Below, piece by piece: positions 50,362 through 59,780 of a stretch of DNA of 64,000 bases. Where the stretch lies: positions 281,155 to 345,154 of IMG/VR virus record IMGVR_UViG_3300023184_000025; one strand, 5' to 3'. Source of the DNA: a virus. Numbering within the stretch: the stretch's first letter is position 1; every line of letters begins with the position of its first letter. The notes beneath the pieces are model-generated. The model was given only the letters and a program-made list of their open reading frames with translations, had not been told where the DNA came from and did no database searches. The translations under genes were made by a program, and so were the position numbers.

Positions 50362-51093
50362 TTATTTGCTATGTGCTGGAAGAATATAATTGTATTCTGC
50401 AATGCCACTATTCACAGTAATCTGTGCGGCACCGTCATCACTGATTTTAAATGTCTTGTCGCCAATTAAATCTAGAATGCTAATTACCTGTGCCTTGGGC
50501 CAGGACCATGCACGTTTCAATTGACCATTAATTCCTGGATGAAACACAAACTCGCCTGCGTGTGTGCTATGGTCACCAAAATACAATTTTAGATCAGTAC
50601 CTTCAGTACGTGCCTGAAACGAAGGCTCTTCTGCGTTGGCCTGACTTTGCATCTTTAAACGTTGAATTCCTGCATTGGTTGGTTCAAATTCAATGTGCCA
50701 GTTCACTCCCTTGAATTTGACAGTTTTAAGTTTTTCGGCAATAATTTCACTGGTCATGAAACGATAATCGTTTTTAAAATCATCTATTTTATTTTTAAAG
50801 TGCAGGCCCACTGGCACAGACTCGCCATTGCGGTCTTGTCGCTTGACAGTAATCTCTGCATTTTCTTTATACTCTTGTAAGTTTAATAGAATTTTAAGTT
50901 TGCTTAGATTAGGCATGCCAAATGTGCCAATAAAGTCAGGAACAGGATTTAAAAATTTTGCCTGGACTACAACTGAACGATCTTCGGCCATGCCGTCAAT
51001 AACAGTTTCAGTTTCTGTACCTGTAATTTTAATTAGATCGATACAGCCAAGATCGAATGTGTGTTGTACTAAGTCTAGTAAGTGGTCTTTCAT
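50362..51093 (-). CDS. DNA polymerase sliding clamp (gp45-like)
   Basis: 243 residues. The length, a repeat of beta-alpha-beta halves, and FGMPNLSKLKILLNLQ and the C-terminal ...IAEYNYILPAHSK resemble T4 gp45 and relatives. It tethers the polymerase. Own promoter, located just downstream of the polymerase gene. Confidence 0.75.
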   Translation of the reverse strand: MKDHLLDLVQHTFDLGCIDLIKITGTETETVIDGMAEDRSVVVQAKFLNPVPDFIGTFGMPNLSKLKILLNLQEYKENAEITVKRQDRNGESVPVGLHFKNKIDDFKNDYRFMTSEIIAEKLKTVKFKGVNWHIEFEPTNAGIQRLKMQSQANAEEPSFQARTEGTDLKLYFGDHSTHAGEFVFHPGINGQLKRAWSWPKAQVISILDLIGDKTFKISDDGAAQITVNSGIAEYNYILPAHSK

Positions 51094-51116
51094 AGTTTCT
51101 CCAAAGTGTTAAAAGT

Positions 51117-51145
51117 ATTATACAAGGGTTATTGAGATTTTGCAA
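51117..51145 (-). promoter_or_regulatory. sigma70 promoter for the clamp gene
   Basis: TTGCAA (51145-51140), 17 bp, TATAAT (51122-51117). Confidence 0.6.
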
Positions 51146-52073
51146 CGATTTCGGCCAAACTTTGTCCACCTCTGATACTGGACAACGTACCCGGCTTACG
51201 CAATTCTACCCAACAGCTAGCGGCATCTGCGTGAAATGTTTGTTTCACTTCATACCCAATTGAACGTGCAAGATTTAATACCATTGTGCCAGGTGTGTAG
51301 CACATAAAGCTACGTTCGGCTAATTCGACTCCTGCGGCACGGTCGCAATCGTTAAATGTTATAGCAAATGTTCCACCGTTTTTGAGTTTTTTGTACACCT
51401 CGATAAGGTAACATTTGATTACTTCAAATGGCTTAAAATTAAAAAAGTTATAGGCAAGGCAAAACCCAAATTGATTGTCTGGGATGTTATCTAGCATAGT
51501 GTGTTCTGATGATTCCTGAATCACATACGATCGTAAACGTCGCTGATATTGCCTACTAAATTTTAATATAGCAGGATCTAATAATTCATTAGAAACATCA
51601 ACAAGATACAACGGATCACATCCGACCAATTGCCTTACCCAATCTTCACGACCAGGTCGTATAATCAGACCTGCATGATGCCAGTCACCGTACAAGCCAA
51701 TTCTTGCTTTGATAAAATCAAATGCTGATTGTTCTAGATCAGGACGACGATTTAAAATATATTCAGCTGAGTCATGCACCATTTCCTGGTCATAGAGTCT
51801 ATAACTTTCTTGAAAATACGCCGATTCTTGATTAGAAATTATTGATACAAGCTCATCTTTGATCTTTTCGATTGTGTCGTCAAATTTGGTAAAAGCTGAA
51901 TTAATGTGTTCGTAGTCATCCTTTAATTCTTGAATTAGATCGTTAAACTGAATTCCATGGGTAGCCACTGTATGTAATACTGGCCCAAGCTTTTCGTGCG
52001 TCAATGGAATAGCATCAATTGGCGTTAAATCGTCTAGCAAATTTTTGTATGCCACAAGAGAACTTAGTTTCAT
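51129..52073 (-). CDS. Methyltransferase-like protein between polymerase and clamp
   Basis: 314 residues. Residues 35-110 are coiled coil; YLVDVSNELLDPAI near 165 and LAYNFFNFKPFEVIKCYLIEVYKKLKNGGTFAITFNDCDRAAG near 215 look like motifs II and IV-VI of class I methyltransferases, but motif I is unclear. Overlaps the polymerase stop by 4 bp. A similar gene position between pol and clamp is not standard in T4. Confidence 0.55.
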   Translation of the reverse strand: MKLSSLVAYKNLLDDLTPIDAIPLTHEKLGPVLHTVATHGIQFNDLIQELKDDYEHINSAFTKFDDTIEKIKDELVSIISNQESAYFQESYRLYDQEMVHDSAEYILNRRPDLEQSAFDFIKARIGLYGDWHHAGLIIRPGREDWVRQLVGCDPLYLVDVSNELLDPAILKFSRQYQRRLRSYVIQESSEHTMLDNIPDNQFGFCLAYNFFNFKPFEVIKCYLIEVYKKLKNGGTFAITFNDCDRAAGVELAERSFMCYTPGTMVLNLARSIGYEVKQTFHADAASCWVELRKPGTLSSIRGGQSLAEIVAKSQ

Positions 52074-54730
52074 GAGAAGTCAAATAATGTTTGGAATGTG
52101 TTTTCAGTATTGGTTGCACTAGCAAGTTCCCATTCTAGTACACCCAACAAGTTATCAATTTTTTGATCTACAACAGTAGTTTCCATCTCACCGTCATTGA
52201 ACGGCAAATCCTTAAACCATTGCGGCAAATGCAGTTCGTCTGTGGGATAACCAATTGATGTCCAGCCTAAAGGATTTGATTTTAGTTTGCACACAATGGT
52301 TTTCATACCGTCAACCACTTGCATGGAATAGTTGTCCCCGTTCATTCTACGCAAGTTGTTCCAGTTCATGGCTGCTCGCACATGCCCGGGCATGTTGGCT
52401 TTGCCCAGTCGCGCTTCTTCTGCCTGATACTTGGTCAAGTTGTTCACACGTTTGGGTGAACCTTTTTCCCAGCCCGGGCGATCAGCAAAAATGTACTTGA
52501 AGTCTCGAATTTTTTCAATAATAGCTTCACGCTTGGTACCTATTAGTACTTCATTAAGAATATCACTAAGAAATTCCTGAATGACCTTGGGTGTATCACT
52601 GCGTTTCAAATCCAGGCCCATGGCTTTGACCTTACCAGGCTTGCCTGCCACATCCAGTCGCTTGCCTTCTTTGTCAATGATCATCACAGCATAACGCTTC
52701 TTGGTGATAAACAAACCTTTGCTGGCAACAATTTCTCGACCGCCCTTGATGATTGATCCCATTTCTCTTGGCACATGAAATGCCTGTTCCATAAACCCTG
52801 GGAAACTTTGATTTACTTGTTCAGCAATAGAGTCATACAAAGCAATAGCAATTTCTTTTGACCATTCCATTCGACCTGCTTCTACTTCGGCTTTGACGGC
52901 ACTCCATGCACTGAAGTAACAGGAGTCGGTGTCACCATAAATGATACTTTCGCCTGTGTGGTCGTATTTGCCGTGTATGCACTCATTCACATGAGCATCC
53001 ATGTGCCGGGCAATGCTACGCCCAGTCAAAGTGGTGGATTGGCCAATTCGCTTGTCAAAAAATCTACAGCCAGGATTAAGAATAGCACCATACAGACTAT
53101 TAAGGTTAATCTTTTTAACCAATTGCCTTTTGTCCCAGTATTCCTCATCTTCTTTAGTTTTACATTCTTTTAGTTTGGCCTGCATTTCCTTACGTTCAGC
53201 ATACCAACGCTTGAGCAAGCCGGGTATGATACCTTCTGTGGCATAGGTAAAGATAGTGCCATTGGCGCTCAAGATCCAAGGTTGATTTGAATCAAAGATC
53301 ATCTTCCACACTTCGGCAGCACCATGCACAGTCTCTTCACCTGACTGCCAATCAATGGTAATCTCTGTACCACGTTGCTGTTCCATCACTGCTGTGTATT
53401 CTAAGGTGGCAAACAAACCCTCCCAGGCAGCGGCAAAACTGGCACCTTTACTGGTCTTTTCTTGAATCAAATGATCTGTCATTATCGGTCGGAGTTGACC
53501 AACAATGGTTTCGGGCCCCATGTTAAGAGCACGGATTGCTGACGGGTAAAGCGAGTTGATGTCGATACTACCAATGTATTCGTGAACTCCTTTTTTGGGA
53601 TAAGCAACATAGGCACCTGCGGCTTGCGTGTCTTCATCTGTGAGTCTTTCTTTACGGTTAGGAACTACCATTCCACGTTCGTGGGCTTCATTAATAATCG
53701 CTTGTTCTGTCACTGCCACAGCACCCATAGTGGTTGGCAGTAACACAGTATTCTCATGTGCCAGTGTGTTGGCTAGATCCAAGAAACGTAGTTTCTTGTC
53801 AATATCTCTCAACAGTTTTGTATCTTGTCTGTTGTACTCAATAAATATCTTGAAGTTTTGATTGTACAACTGATCCAGGGTGCCTTCAAATGCTGTCTTT
53901 GATCCCAGTTCTTCATACTCACCAATTGCGTCTAAACTGTATGAATGGCGCTCTTCGTATGTGTATTTGCGATACAACTGCATGTAGTCTAGATGTATAC
54001 GACCAATCAAGTCAAAGGTTTCATTCTCACTGCCAAAACGTTCAAACATACGCTTCTTAGGCAGTTGTCCCCACAAACAGAATCTTCTGGTGTCGTCTTT
54101 GCTGAGTACACGAGTTGTTCTGTTCACGGTGTAAGGTATGTCGTAGCCTTCTGAGTTCCAACCACTCAGCACGTCTGCGTCTTCAATGAGGTTTAAAAAG
54201 GTATCCAACAAGTCTGCTTCTTTTTCAAACACAAAACAGTTAGAGAATTCTTTGGCAATTTCATTTGCAGTCTCTGCACTCATATGCCTAGGTGGAACAA
54301 CTAATGTGACCATTTGATCCAGCCAGTCCATGTAAACACTAATGGCAGTGATGGGATTGAATGGATCATCGGGTCTGCTGAAGCCACGTTCAGGATCAAA
54401 GTCTACTTCAATGTCAAAGAACGCCACATTTAGTCGAGGTCCATCCTGCCCCTTATAGTTTTCTTCTAGACATCTAAACACAGGCTTGATATCTGCTTCA
54501 TACAAGTTCTTGTGACCTTGTGCCCGTAGTTCCTTACGAAACTCTTTGTTGTTGCGTGTGGAGAATCTACTGACAGATGTACCATAGATGCTTTGAAACT
54601 TGCCTCTAGGGTCATCATAATAAAAGATGTAGTTGGCAGGATATTCTTCGTAGTATCTTTGTCCATTCTTACGACCCACAATGTGAATACGATCGTGGTC
54701 ACGATCAAATAGTGCGTCAATGTAACTCAT
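52070..54730 (-). CDS. DNA polymerase, family B (T4 gp43-like)
   Basis: 886 residues. Exonuclease motifs: AFFDIEVDF (D106/E108), LSGWNSEGYDIPY near 205, and YNRQDTKLLRDID near 308. Polymerase motifs: DINSLYPS near 390, KKINLNSLYG near 545, and YGDTDS near 597. All catalytic carboxylates are present, and KFKYIF..GAEARLGKANMPG-like C-terminal thumb follows. It is the replicative enzyme with the clamp at 50362. Confidence 0.98.
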   Translation of the reverse strand: MSYIDALFDRDHDRIHIVGRKNGQRYYEEYPANYIFYYDDPRGKFQSIYGTSVSRFSTRNNKEFRKELRAQGHKNLYEADIKPVFRCLEENYKGQDGPRLNVAFFDIEVDFDPERGFSRPDDPFNPITAISVYMDWLDQMVTLVVPPRHMSAETANEIAKEFSNCFVFEKEADLLDTFLNLIEDADVLSGWNSEGYDIPYTVNRTTRVLSKDDTRRFCLWGQLPKKRMFERFGSENETFDLIGRIHLDYMQLYRKYTYEERHSYSLDAIGEYEELGSKTAFEGTLDQLYNQNFKIFIEYNRQDTKLLRDIDKKLRFLDLANTLAHENTVLLPTTMGAVAVTEQAIINEAHERGMVVPNRKERLTDEDTQAAGAYVAYPKKGVHEYIGSIDINSLYPSAIRALNMGPETIVGQLRPIMTDHLIQEKTSKGASFAAAWEGLFATLEYTAVMEQQRGTEITIDWQSGEETVHGAAEVWKMIFDSNQPWILSANGTIFTYATEGIIPGLLKRWYAERKEMQAKLKECKTKEDEEYWDKRQLVKKINLNSLYGAILNPGCRFFDKRIGQSTTLTGRSIARHMDAHVNECIHGKYDHTGESIIYGDTDSCYFSAWSAVKAEVEAGRMEWSKEIAIALYDSIAEQVNQSFPGFMEQAFHVPREMGSIIKGGREIVASKGLFITKKRYAVMIIDKEGKRLDVAGKPGKVKAMGLDLKRSDTPKVIQEFLSDILNEVLIGTKREAIIEKIRDFKYIFADRPGWEKGSPKRVNNLTKYQAEEARLGKANMPGHVRAAMNWNNLRRMNGDNYSMQVVDGMKTIVCKLKSNPLGWTSIGYPTDELHLPQWFKDLPFNDGEMETTVVDQKIDNLLGVLEWELASATNTENTFQTLFDFS

Positions 54731-54746
54731 TTATCTCCACTTAACA

Positions 54747-55340
54747 TTAAATATCACGTGTAGTTATCACTTTGTCAGCAAGACCGTAATTAACTGATTC
54801 CTCTGCTGACATAAACTTGTCACGATCCATATCTTCGGTCAGCTGTTCAAAAGTTTTACCTGTTGAATTATGCTTGACATAGATTTCAGTTAACCGTTTT
54901 TTCAAATAGGTGATTTCTTTGTAGCTAATCTCAATATCGCTTTGCATGCCACGAGCGCCACCGCTGGGTTGGTGTATCATGTGACGTGCATTAGGCAGGA
55001 TCATGCGCTTGCCTTTGGCACCTGACTGTGCCAACAAACTTCCCATGCTACATGCTTGTCCCATTACAATGGTGTTGATATCGGGTTTAATAAATTGCAT
55101 GGTATCATAGATAGCCATACCAGCAGTGACACTACCTCCAGGGCTATTGATGTACATACTAATGTCTTTGTCTGGATTCTCGCTCTCAAGAAACAATAAC
55201 TGAGCAACAATTAAATTTGCCATTTGATCGTGTACTTCACCTTCAAGTAAAATTACACGGTCACGCAACAAGCGGCTATAGATATCATAACTACGCTCAC
55301 CTTTGCTGGTTTGTTCCAGCACCATTGGTACTAACGCCAT
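54747..55340 (-). CDS. clpP: ATP-dependent Clp protease proteolytic subunit
   Basis: 197 residues. Catalytic triad: Ser in [10 protein letters not shown] (near 98), His in MIHQPSGG (near 123), and Asp in DMDRDKFMS (near 172). Processing-free start [25 protein letters not shown] is typical of ClpP. No ClpX/ClpA is in the window, so it would use host unfoldases. With the tmRNA tag ending LAA, a phage supply of ClpP is functionally linked. Confidence 0.97.
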   Translation of the reverse strand: MALVPMVLEQTSKGERSYDIYSRLLRDRVILLEGEVHDQMANLIVAQLLFLESENPDKDISMYINSPGGSVTAGMAIYDTMQFIKPDINTIVMGQACSMGSLLAQSGAKGKRMILPNARHMIHQPSGGARGMQSDIEISYKEITYLKKRLTEIYVKHNSTGKTFEQLTEDMDRDKFMSAEESVNYGLADKVITTRDI

Positions 55341-55349
55341 ATTTTACCT

Positions 55350-55610
55350 TTAAAGAGTTTTGCCAGCAGTTTCGAGAATAGTTTCCAAGAGCTCGTGGTC
55401 CTGACGTGTTTTCCCTAGTTCGGCTTTGTGTGCGATCCTGATTGCTTTTTTAAGAACAGCTGGTTTGATTTCAAGTTCTTCGGCAATGGCTTTAATGGTA
55501 TCATTTAGGCCGCCATTTAAAGTTTCAACTTCGTGCATGACCTGCATGCCTTCATTGATAATCTGAATAAGTTTAATCTTTTGATCGCCATTAAATGTTT
55601 TGTTGTCCAC
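55350..55610 (-). CDS. DsbA-like dsDNA-binding transcription factor
   Basis: 86 residues, all helical. The spacing of helices and EVETLNGGLNDTIKAIAEELEIKPAVLKKAIRIAHKAEL resemble T4 DsbA (late-promoter dsDNA-binding protein) and its Pfam family. Preceded by its own promoter and followed by clpP. Confidence 0.65.
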   Translation of the reverse strand: MDNKTFNGDQKIKLIQIINEGMQVMHEVETLNGGLNDTIKAIAEELEIKPAVLKKAIRIAHKAELGKTRQDHELLETILETAGKTL

Positions 55611-55630
55611 AAGAGTTCTCCTAAAGACTT

Positions 55631-55659
55631 AGTATAACAGGTTTATCTGCCTAGGTCAA
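55631..55659 (-). promoter_or_regulatory. sigma70 promoter for dsbA-like and clpP
   Basis: TTGACC (55659-55654), 17 bp, TATACT (55636-55631). Confidence 0.6.
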
Positions 55660-55683
55660 CAATATATGGCTATTTTGGTAGAA

Positions 55684-56754
55684 TTATAATCCGCCAAATA
55701 AAAATACTCGGTCAAGATTTTTTATTTGATCTAACGCTTCTTGTGCTTGTTGATATTGACTGTGCTCGGGATCAAATACGTCAATCAACTTAAATTCATT
55801 GTTGGAGAATGTGCCCCAATTTCCAATTCTTCCATACTCAATTAAATCTACGCCCAGGTGCTGGCCCATGTTGTAAAATTCTAGCATCTCTTCAAAATTA
55901 TCTTTTTGAACTATCATTCGAATTTTAAACAGCATGCCATTTTGTTTTTTCTTTTCAGAAATCCACAATAATGCATGTTGTAGGTCGTCCCAGCGTCCAC
56001 CACGACGCAATTTTTCATATGTAGCAGACCTTGCGGCATCGGTGGTAATGGTAATCGATTTTACTTTTTCTTGCATGCTGCCAAGTCGATGCCAACGGTC
56101 TGGTACCAGTAAACCATTTGATTGTATAGCCAATTGTACGTTTGGAAAATCCTCTGTTGATATTGTGTTAACAAACGACAACAACATTGGACTGGCAAAT
56201 AATTCTCCACTGGTACTCACATGTAGTACGATTGGTTGATTAGTAGGTGTACAAAACAAATTTGATTTTAGTGTTTGCCCTAGGTGTTCTAGATGTTCAT
56301 TCTGTGCATCATTGTTTTTTATAATTTCCGTTCGACAACTTGGGCAACTGAGATTACAGGTTCGATCGCCAGATACCCAAATTTCTTTGGGCATAATGTA
56401 ACGAGATGCATCAAGAAGCAAGGGTTTAATATCATTGCCTACATTTTCTTTATCATTAAGATGATTGTGCCTTAAGATTCCGCAGGTGTTCTCGTTGCAA
56501 TAATCGTAGGTACCATCAATAATGCTCTGTCGCACATTGGTACTGTCAGCATTGGACAATATTTCGTCAAGTGAATTAATTAATAAATTTCCAACACTAG
56601 ATGGCATCCAGTCTTGACAACCACAGAGAGTTACTCTACCATCAAGTCCAATGCACATGCCCACAAAAGGACTAAGACAAACAAGATTTTGTAAATTTTT
56701 TGCTGGGAATTGTACTAGTGGCTTCTGTATCCAATTTAGTTTGTATTTTGACAT
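55684..56754 (-). CDS. Radical SAM protein with N-terminal SPASM-like segment
   Basis: 356 residues. Cys residues CLSPFVGMCIGLDGRVTLCGC (26-46) and CNENTCG near 88, with GNLLINSLDEIL between them, look like a SPASM/auxiliary-cluster domain, which normally follows the barrel. The radical SAM motif CNLSCPSC is near 133 and the barrel (LHVSTSGELFASP, SNGLLVP, ITTDAARSATYEKLRRGG) follows. Neighbour of the cargo block. Substr. unknown. Confidence 0.85.
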   Translation of the reverse strand: MSKYKLNWIQKPLVQFPAKNLQNLVCLSPFVGMCIGLDGRVTLCGCQDWMPSSVGNLLINSLDEILSNADSTNVRQSIIDGTYDYCNENTCGILRHNHLNDKENVGNDIKPLLLDASRYIMPKEIWVSGDRTCNLSCPSCRTEIIKNNDAQNEHLEHLGQTLKSNLFCTPTNQPIVLHVSTSGELFASPMLLSFVNTISTEDFPNVQLAIQSNGLLVPDRWHRLGSMQEKVKSITITTDAARSATYEKLRRGGRWDDLQHALLWISEKKKQNGMLFKIRMIVQKDNFEEMLEFYNMGQHLGVDLIEYGRIGNWGTFSNNEFKLIDVFDPEHSQYQQAQEALDQIKNLDRVFLFGGL

Positions 56755-56856
56755 ATAGTAATTATGCTCACTTTGTAGTCTACGGTAGCGAATCGCTTTC
56801 TACACCCAGCAGCCGGGTCACACTACGGTAACTAGTACCGGTCCTAAGGTGTGTTC

Positions 56857-57432
56857 TTAAAAAATTATTAATCTATCCATTGTAAATTCATTAACAGATA
56901 CCGATGGGTCAATATCATTAACAGCACTACACCATGCTTGCCAAATTTCACTATCAGCGTTGTTAAAGTATGTTTTTAAATCAGGGCAAGATTTTTTATA
57001 TGCACTAATACTTTCTTCTACAAAATCATAATTTTGTTGATACTGTAGTTTATTTTTATCTAAAATATCAAACAGAGAATTAGCAAACACCCTTGGAGAA
57101 TCAAGAAGTTGATAATCTAAATCTACGTTAGATACATCTAGTTGTAATTTACTTTTTGCCGCTGATTTAAAATAATTTTGATTTCCTAGTTGGTTGAATC
57201 CAGTCTTGACTAAAGCATTAATATAAAAGTTAAAAGTACACCGCCCGCTAAATTTTGTATATGTTATATTTTTGTTAGGCGGGTTGTGCGATGCTTGTAC
57301 GCTTGCTGATTCTATTTCACTGTGAAAATTTTTTAATCCTGATTTAATTATTAATTTGCCTGATTCTAATCTATAAATTAAATTTGATAACCATCTACCG
57401 CCTGCTCCGGGTGGATACTGTATGTGAATCAT
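56857..57432 (-). CDS. Hypothetical protein, possible P-loop-like
   Basis: 191 residues. YPPGAGGRWLSNLIYRLE (6-23) resembles the N-terminal loop of sulfotransferase-like proteins and the plus-strand protein at 19730. The remainder is Asn/Lys/Ser-rich. No other motif. Confidence 0.55.
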   Translation of the reverse strand: MIHIQYPPGAGGRWLSNLIYRLESGKLIIKSGLKNFHSEIESASVQASHNPPNKNITYTKFSGRCTFNFYINALVKTGFNQLGNQNYFKSAAKSKLQLDVSNVDLDYQLLDSPRVFANSLFDILDKNKLQYQQNYDFVEESISAYKKSCPDLKTYFNNADSEIWQAWCSAVNDIDPSVSVNEFTMDRLIIF

Positions 57433-57443
57433 AGATTGATAAT

Positions 57444-57524
57444 TTATACAGGACTATAGGGATTGAGAGGGCGATCCCACTCGCCCTGTTGTTCAGGATA
57501 CACTGGGTACTCGTTGTTTTGCAT
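57444..57524 (-). CDS. Possible 26-residue peptide
   Basis: ATG 57524 to TAA 57444 encodes NNEYPVYPEQQGEWDRPLN..., a pattern I associate with small phage peptides between larger genes. 4 bp after the upstream gene. Confidence 0.4.
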   Translation of the reverse strand: MQNNEYPVYPEQQGEWDRPLNPYSPV

Positions 57525-57528
57525 TGAT

Positions 57529-59187
57529 TTACTTGCTGGATTTATAACTAGCGTAGCCTCGACCGTAGCCACTTTGTTGGCTTTCGTCTAGCCCTGGTAA
57601 TAGTCCGGCTTTTTTCATTGCGGCTTTGGTTGCTGGCCCAACATCCATGCCTGTGTCTACGATTTTTCCATCTTTTACTAAGAGAAAACGTGCTTGACTT
57701 CTAATAATAGCTGATCCGTTACTGCCACGATTTGGTGTAACACTTATATTACTTTCAGTGTCTAATACTGCTTTAACTGTGTGTCCAGCAACATCTATTG
57801 TGGTTAAAACAAAACCGTTGCCTAAATCTTGTTGTTGACTTGATTGTGCCATAGCACCGCCAGCGGCTCCAGCCAATGCGGCAGCGCCAAGTCCTCGCAA
57901 GAATCCTCTACGATTCATATCGGCTTCCGATACACCTTGAGGTTTATCGTTGGGGTTGGTGGTCAACACAAACTCTTTGCCCTTGTTGAACAGTTTGGCC
58001 TGCATTGTTAGTGCGGCGTTGTTCGCGGTAGCCTTGTCACGGAATGAGTAAGGGTTGCCTGCTTTGTCTCTAATGAGTTTTCCATTGAGCCGGATATACC
58101 AGGTACGAGTGTCAGGTGCTGGGGCCTGGCCTTCAGGATCTCTAGCACCACGCTTGAAGCCTGTGCGATTTGTATAATAGTCGTTGCGGGCTTCGTCTAA
58201 CTCTGCCTCCGCCACACCCTTCTTGGCAAAACGAGGATTGTGGAAAGCACCTTCGACGTACCATTCCATGTCATCATCATTTACTTTACAGTTCAATACT
58301 TGAACACTATAGCCTTGGTCATCTAACCAGGCCTGTGCTTGTTGTATCATTTCTTGTTTAGAAACGTCGCCACTGACGTCCAAATCGTTCCACCAACCAT
58401 CACCAACTAAGTCAGTCATTTGGTCATCCGTGTACCAACGTCCTGATTCGCCGCCGCCATTACCTGGAGCAAATTCTTTTAGGTTGCCTTGCTGGCCATA
58501 CATATCCATTAGTTGTCGAACATAGAAACTATAATGGCCACGACGGTCATTGTATTCTCTGTCTCCAAGCACAGTCTTTAATGCGGCCACAGCATCACTC
58601 ATTTCAGAACCATGCATTATTTTTAATGCGTCAGTAACCAGTGAATCAACTCGCTGTGAACTTTCTGCCATGTCTTGCTTTTTCTTTTTAGCAATAGCAA
58701 TTGCGGCTTGCTGTGCGGCATTGGCAGCTTCGTCCATGGCCTTCTTGAATCCTTTGCCAGGCTCCCATCCTGCGATAGGTTTGCACTTGCAACTATCACC
58801 AGGGCACTTGCAATTCTGCATGCCACATTGCATACAGCGTTCTTTGGACTCTTGTATGCTTTCATTTGGCACACAGTTTCTTACTGACTTGCCTGTTGTA
58901 GCACTTTTCTTTGTGCCTGCCGCATGATAGCCACTCCAGCAGTTGGTATAACCGTTGCTGTCTTTTTGGCCCTTCTTAATCTCATTGAGACTGCCATGTG
59001 TTTGACACATGCCACAGTCTTCACACACCATTTCCATCTCAACTGACTCGTTGTGTTTTTTCTTACCAGCACAATGAGCCTTTTGACTAAATCCTTTAGG
59101 GTGAGAGCAGTTGATACTGCTCTTGTATTTTTGACTCCACTGTTCCGCCACGCTCTGCGTGTTTTCAAATAAGGTATTGAGATTCAT
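57529..59187 (-). CDS. Multi-domain putative internal-virion protein
   Basis: 552 residues built of modules. N-terminus MNLNTLFENTQSV; Cys-rich modules (CEDCGMC near 60; CMQCGMQNCKCPGDSCKCK near 118); an Asp/Trp-rich domain near 200-320; then GVAEAELDEA near 322; a domain with TWYIRLNGKLIRDKAGNPY; QGVSEAD near 417 and right after it a twin-arginine-like segment NRRGFLRGLGAAALAGAAG with MAQ; and a C-terminal beta domain. GVAEA/GVSEA look like prohead-protease sites (cut after Glu). I read it as a cleaved cargo polyprotein. Function of each piece unknown. Confidence 0.6.
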   Translation of the reverse strand: MNLNTLFENTQSVAEQWSQKYKSSINCSHPKGFSQKAHCAGKKKHNESVEMEMVCEDCGMCQTHGSLNEIKKGQKDSNGYTNCWSGYHAAGTKKSATTGKSVRNCVPNESIQESKERCMQCGMQNCKCPGDSCKCKPIAGWEPGKGFKKAMDEAANAAQQAAIAIAKKKKQDMAESSQRVDSLVTDALKIMHGSEMSDAVAALKTVLGDREYNDRRGHYSFYVRQLMDMYGQQGNLKEFAPGNGGGESGRWYTDDQMTDLVGDGWWNDLDVSGDVSKQEMIQQAQAWLDDQGYSVQVLNCKVNDDDMEWYVEGAFHNPRFAKKGVAEAELDEARNDYYTNRTGFKRGARDPEGQAPAPDTRTWYIRLNGKLIRDKAGNPYSFRDKATANNAALTMQAKLFNKGKEFVLTTNPNDKPQGVSEADMNRRGFLRGLGAAALAGAAGGAMAQSSQQQDLGNGFVLTTIDVAGHTVKAVLDTESNISVTPNRGSNGSAIIRSQARFLLVKDGKIVDTGMDVGPATKAAMKKAGLLPGLDESQQSGYGRGYASYKSSK

Positions 59188-59780
59188 TATGCTTCATCCA
59201 AGTAATCGGGTGTGGCCTGTATAACTTCTACTGTGTTTTCTCTACGATGAGCACAGTACATTTCACAGGCCATCTCGGCATGTTTGAGTGATTCAAACTT
59301 TGCACTATGTGGTTTGTTTTTAATTGTAATTCTGAAACCATCATCATCGTTGCCGTGGATTTTAATTTCATGTCCGTCGTCGGTGTTGATAGTTCTAACT
59401 GAAGGCCCAATATGATCAACATCCTGTGGTATTTTATCTTTGAGATCAGAGTCTGACTTAATTTCGTTTGAAAGGTCAGCCAGGTAGTCGCCTAGTTTTT
59501 TCTTAACTGTGCTGATTACATCTTCGGATGTGACCACTTCAGAGATAGTTTCTTGATCTTCGTCTTGTTCAACACTCTCTGCTCCAACAAAGTATCCCTT
59601 GGTAGGATGCTCAGGATCAGTTCTATTGGTTAATACATTGATACTTTTTGGTTTAAACAGCGCAGGAAGTTCAGGAACTCTCCTTTGTTGTTTATTAAGT
59701 CCAGATTTAACATCCACAGGGGTAATTTCTCCCTCGGCAATTTTATCCAGCTTTGCTAAAATATCTTTTAAATCGCTCAT
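59187..59780 (-). CDS. Hypothetical protein, possible capsid cargo
   Basis: 197 residues from ATG 59780 (overlaps the Dps stop as ATGA). KLDKIAEGEI near residue 12-20 is an IxE-G cleavage-like site. The middle is acidic (EQDEDQETISE); the C-terminal part (HEIKIHGNDDDGFRITIKN) is a compact beta domain. Tightly coupled to neighbours. Confidence 0.6.
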   Translation of the reverse strand: MSDLKDILAKLDKIAEGEITPVDVKSGLNKQQRRVPELPALFKPKSINVLTNRTDPEHPTKGYFVGAESVEQDEDQETISEVVTSEDVISTVKKKLGDYLADLSNEIKSDSDLKDKIPQDVDHIGPSVRTINTDDGHEIKIHGNDDDGFRITIKNKPHSAKFESLKHAEMACEMYCAHRRENTVEVIQATPDYLDEA

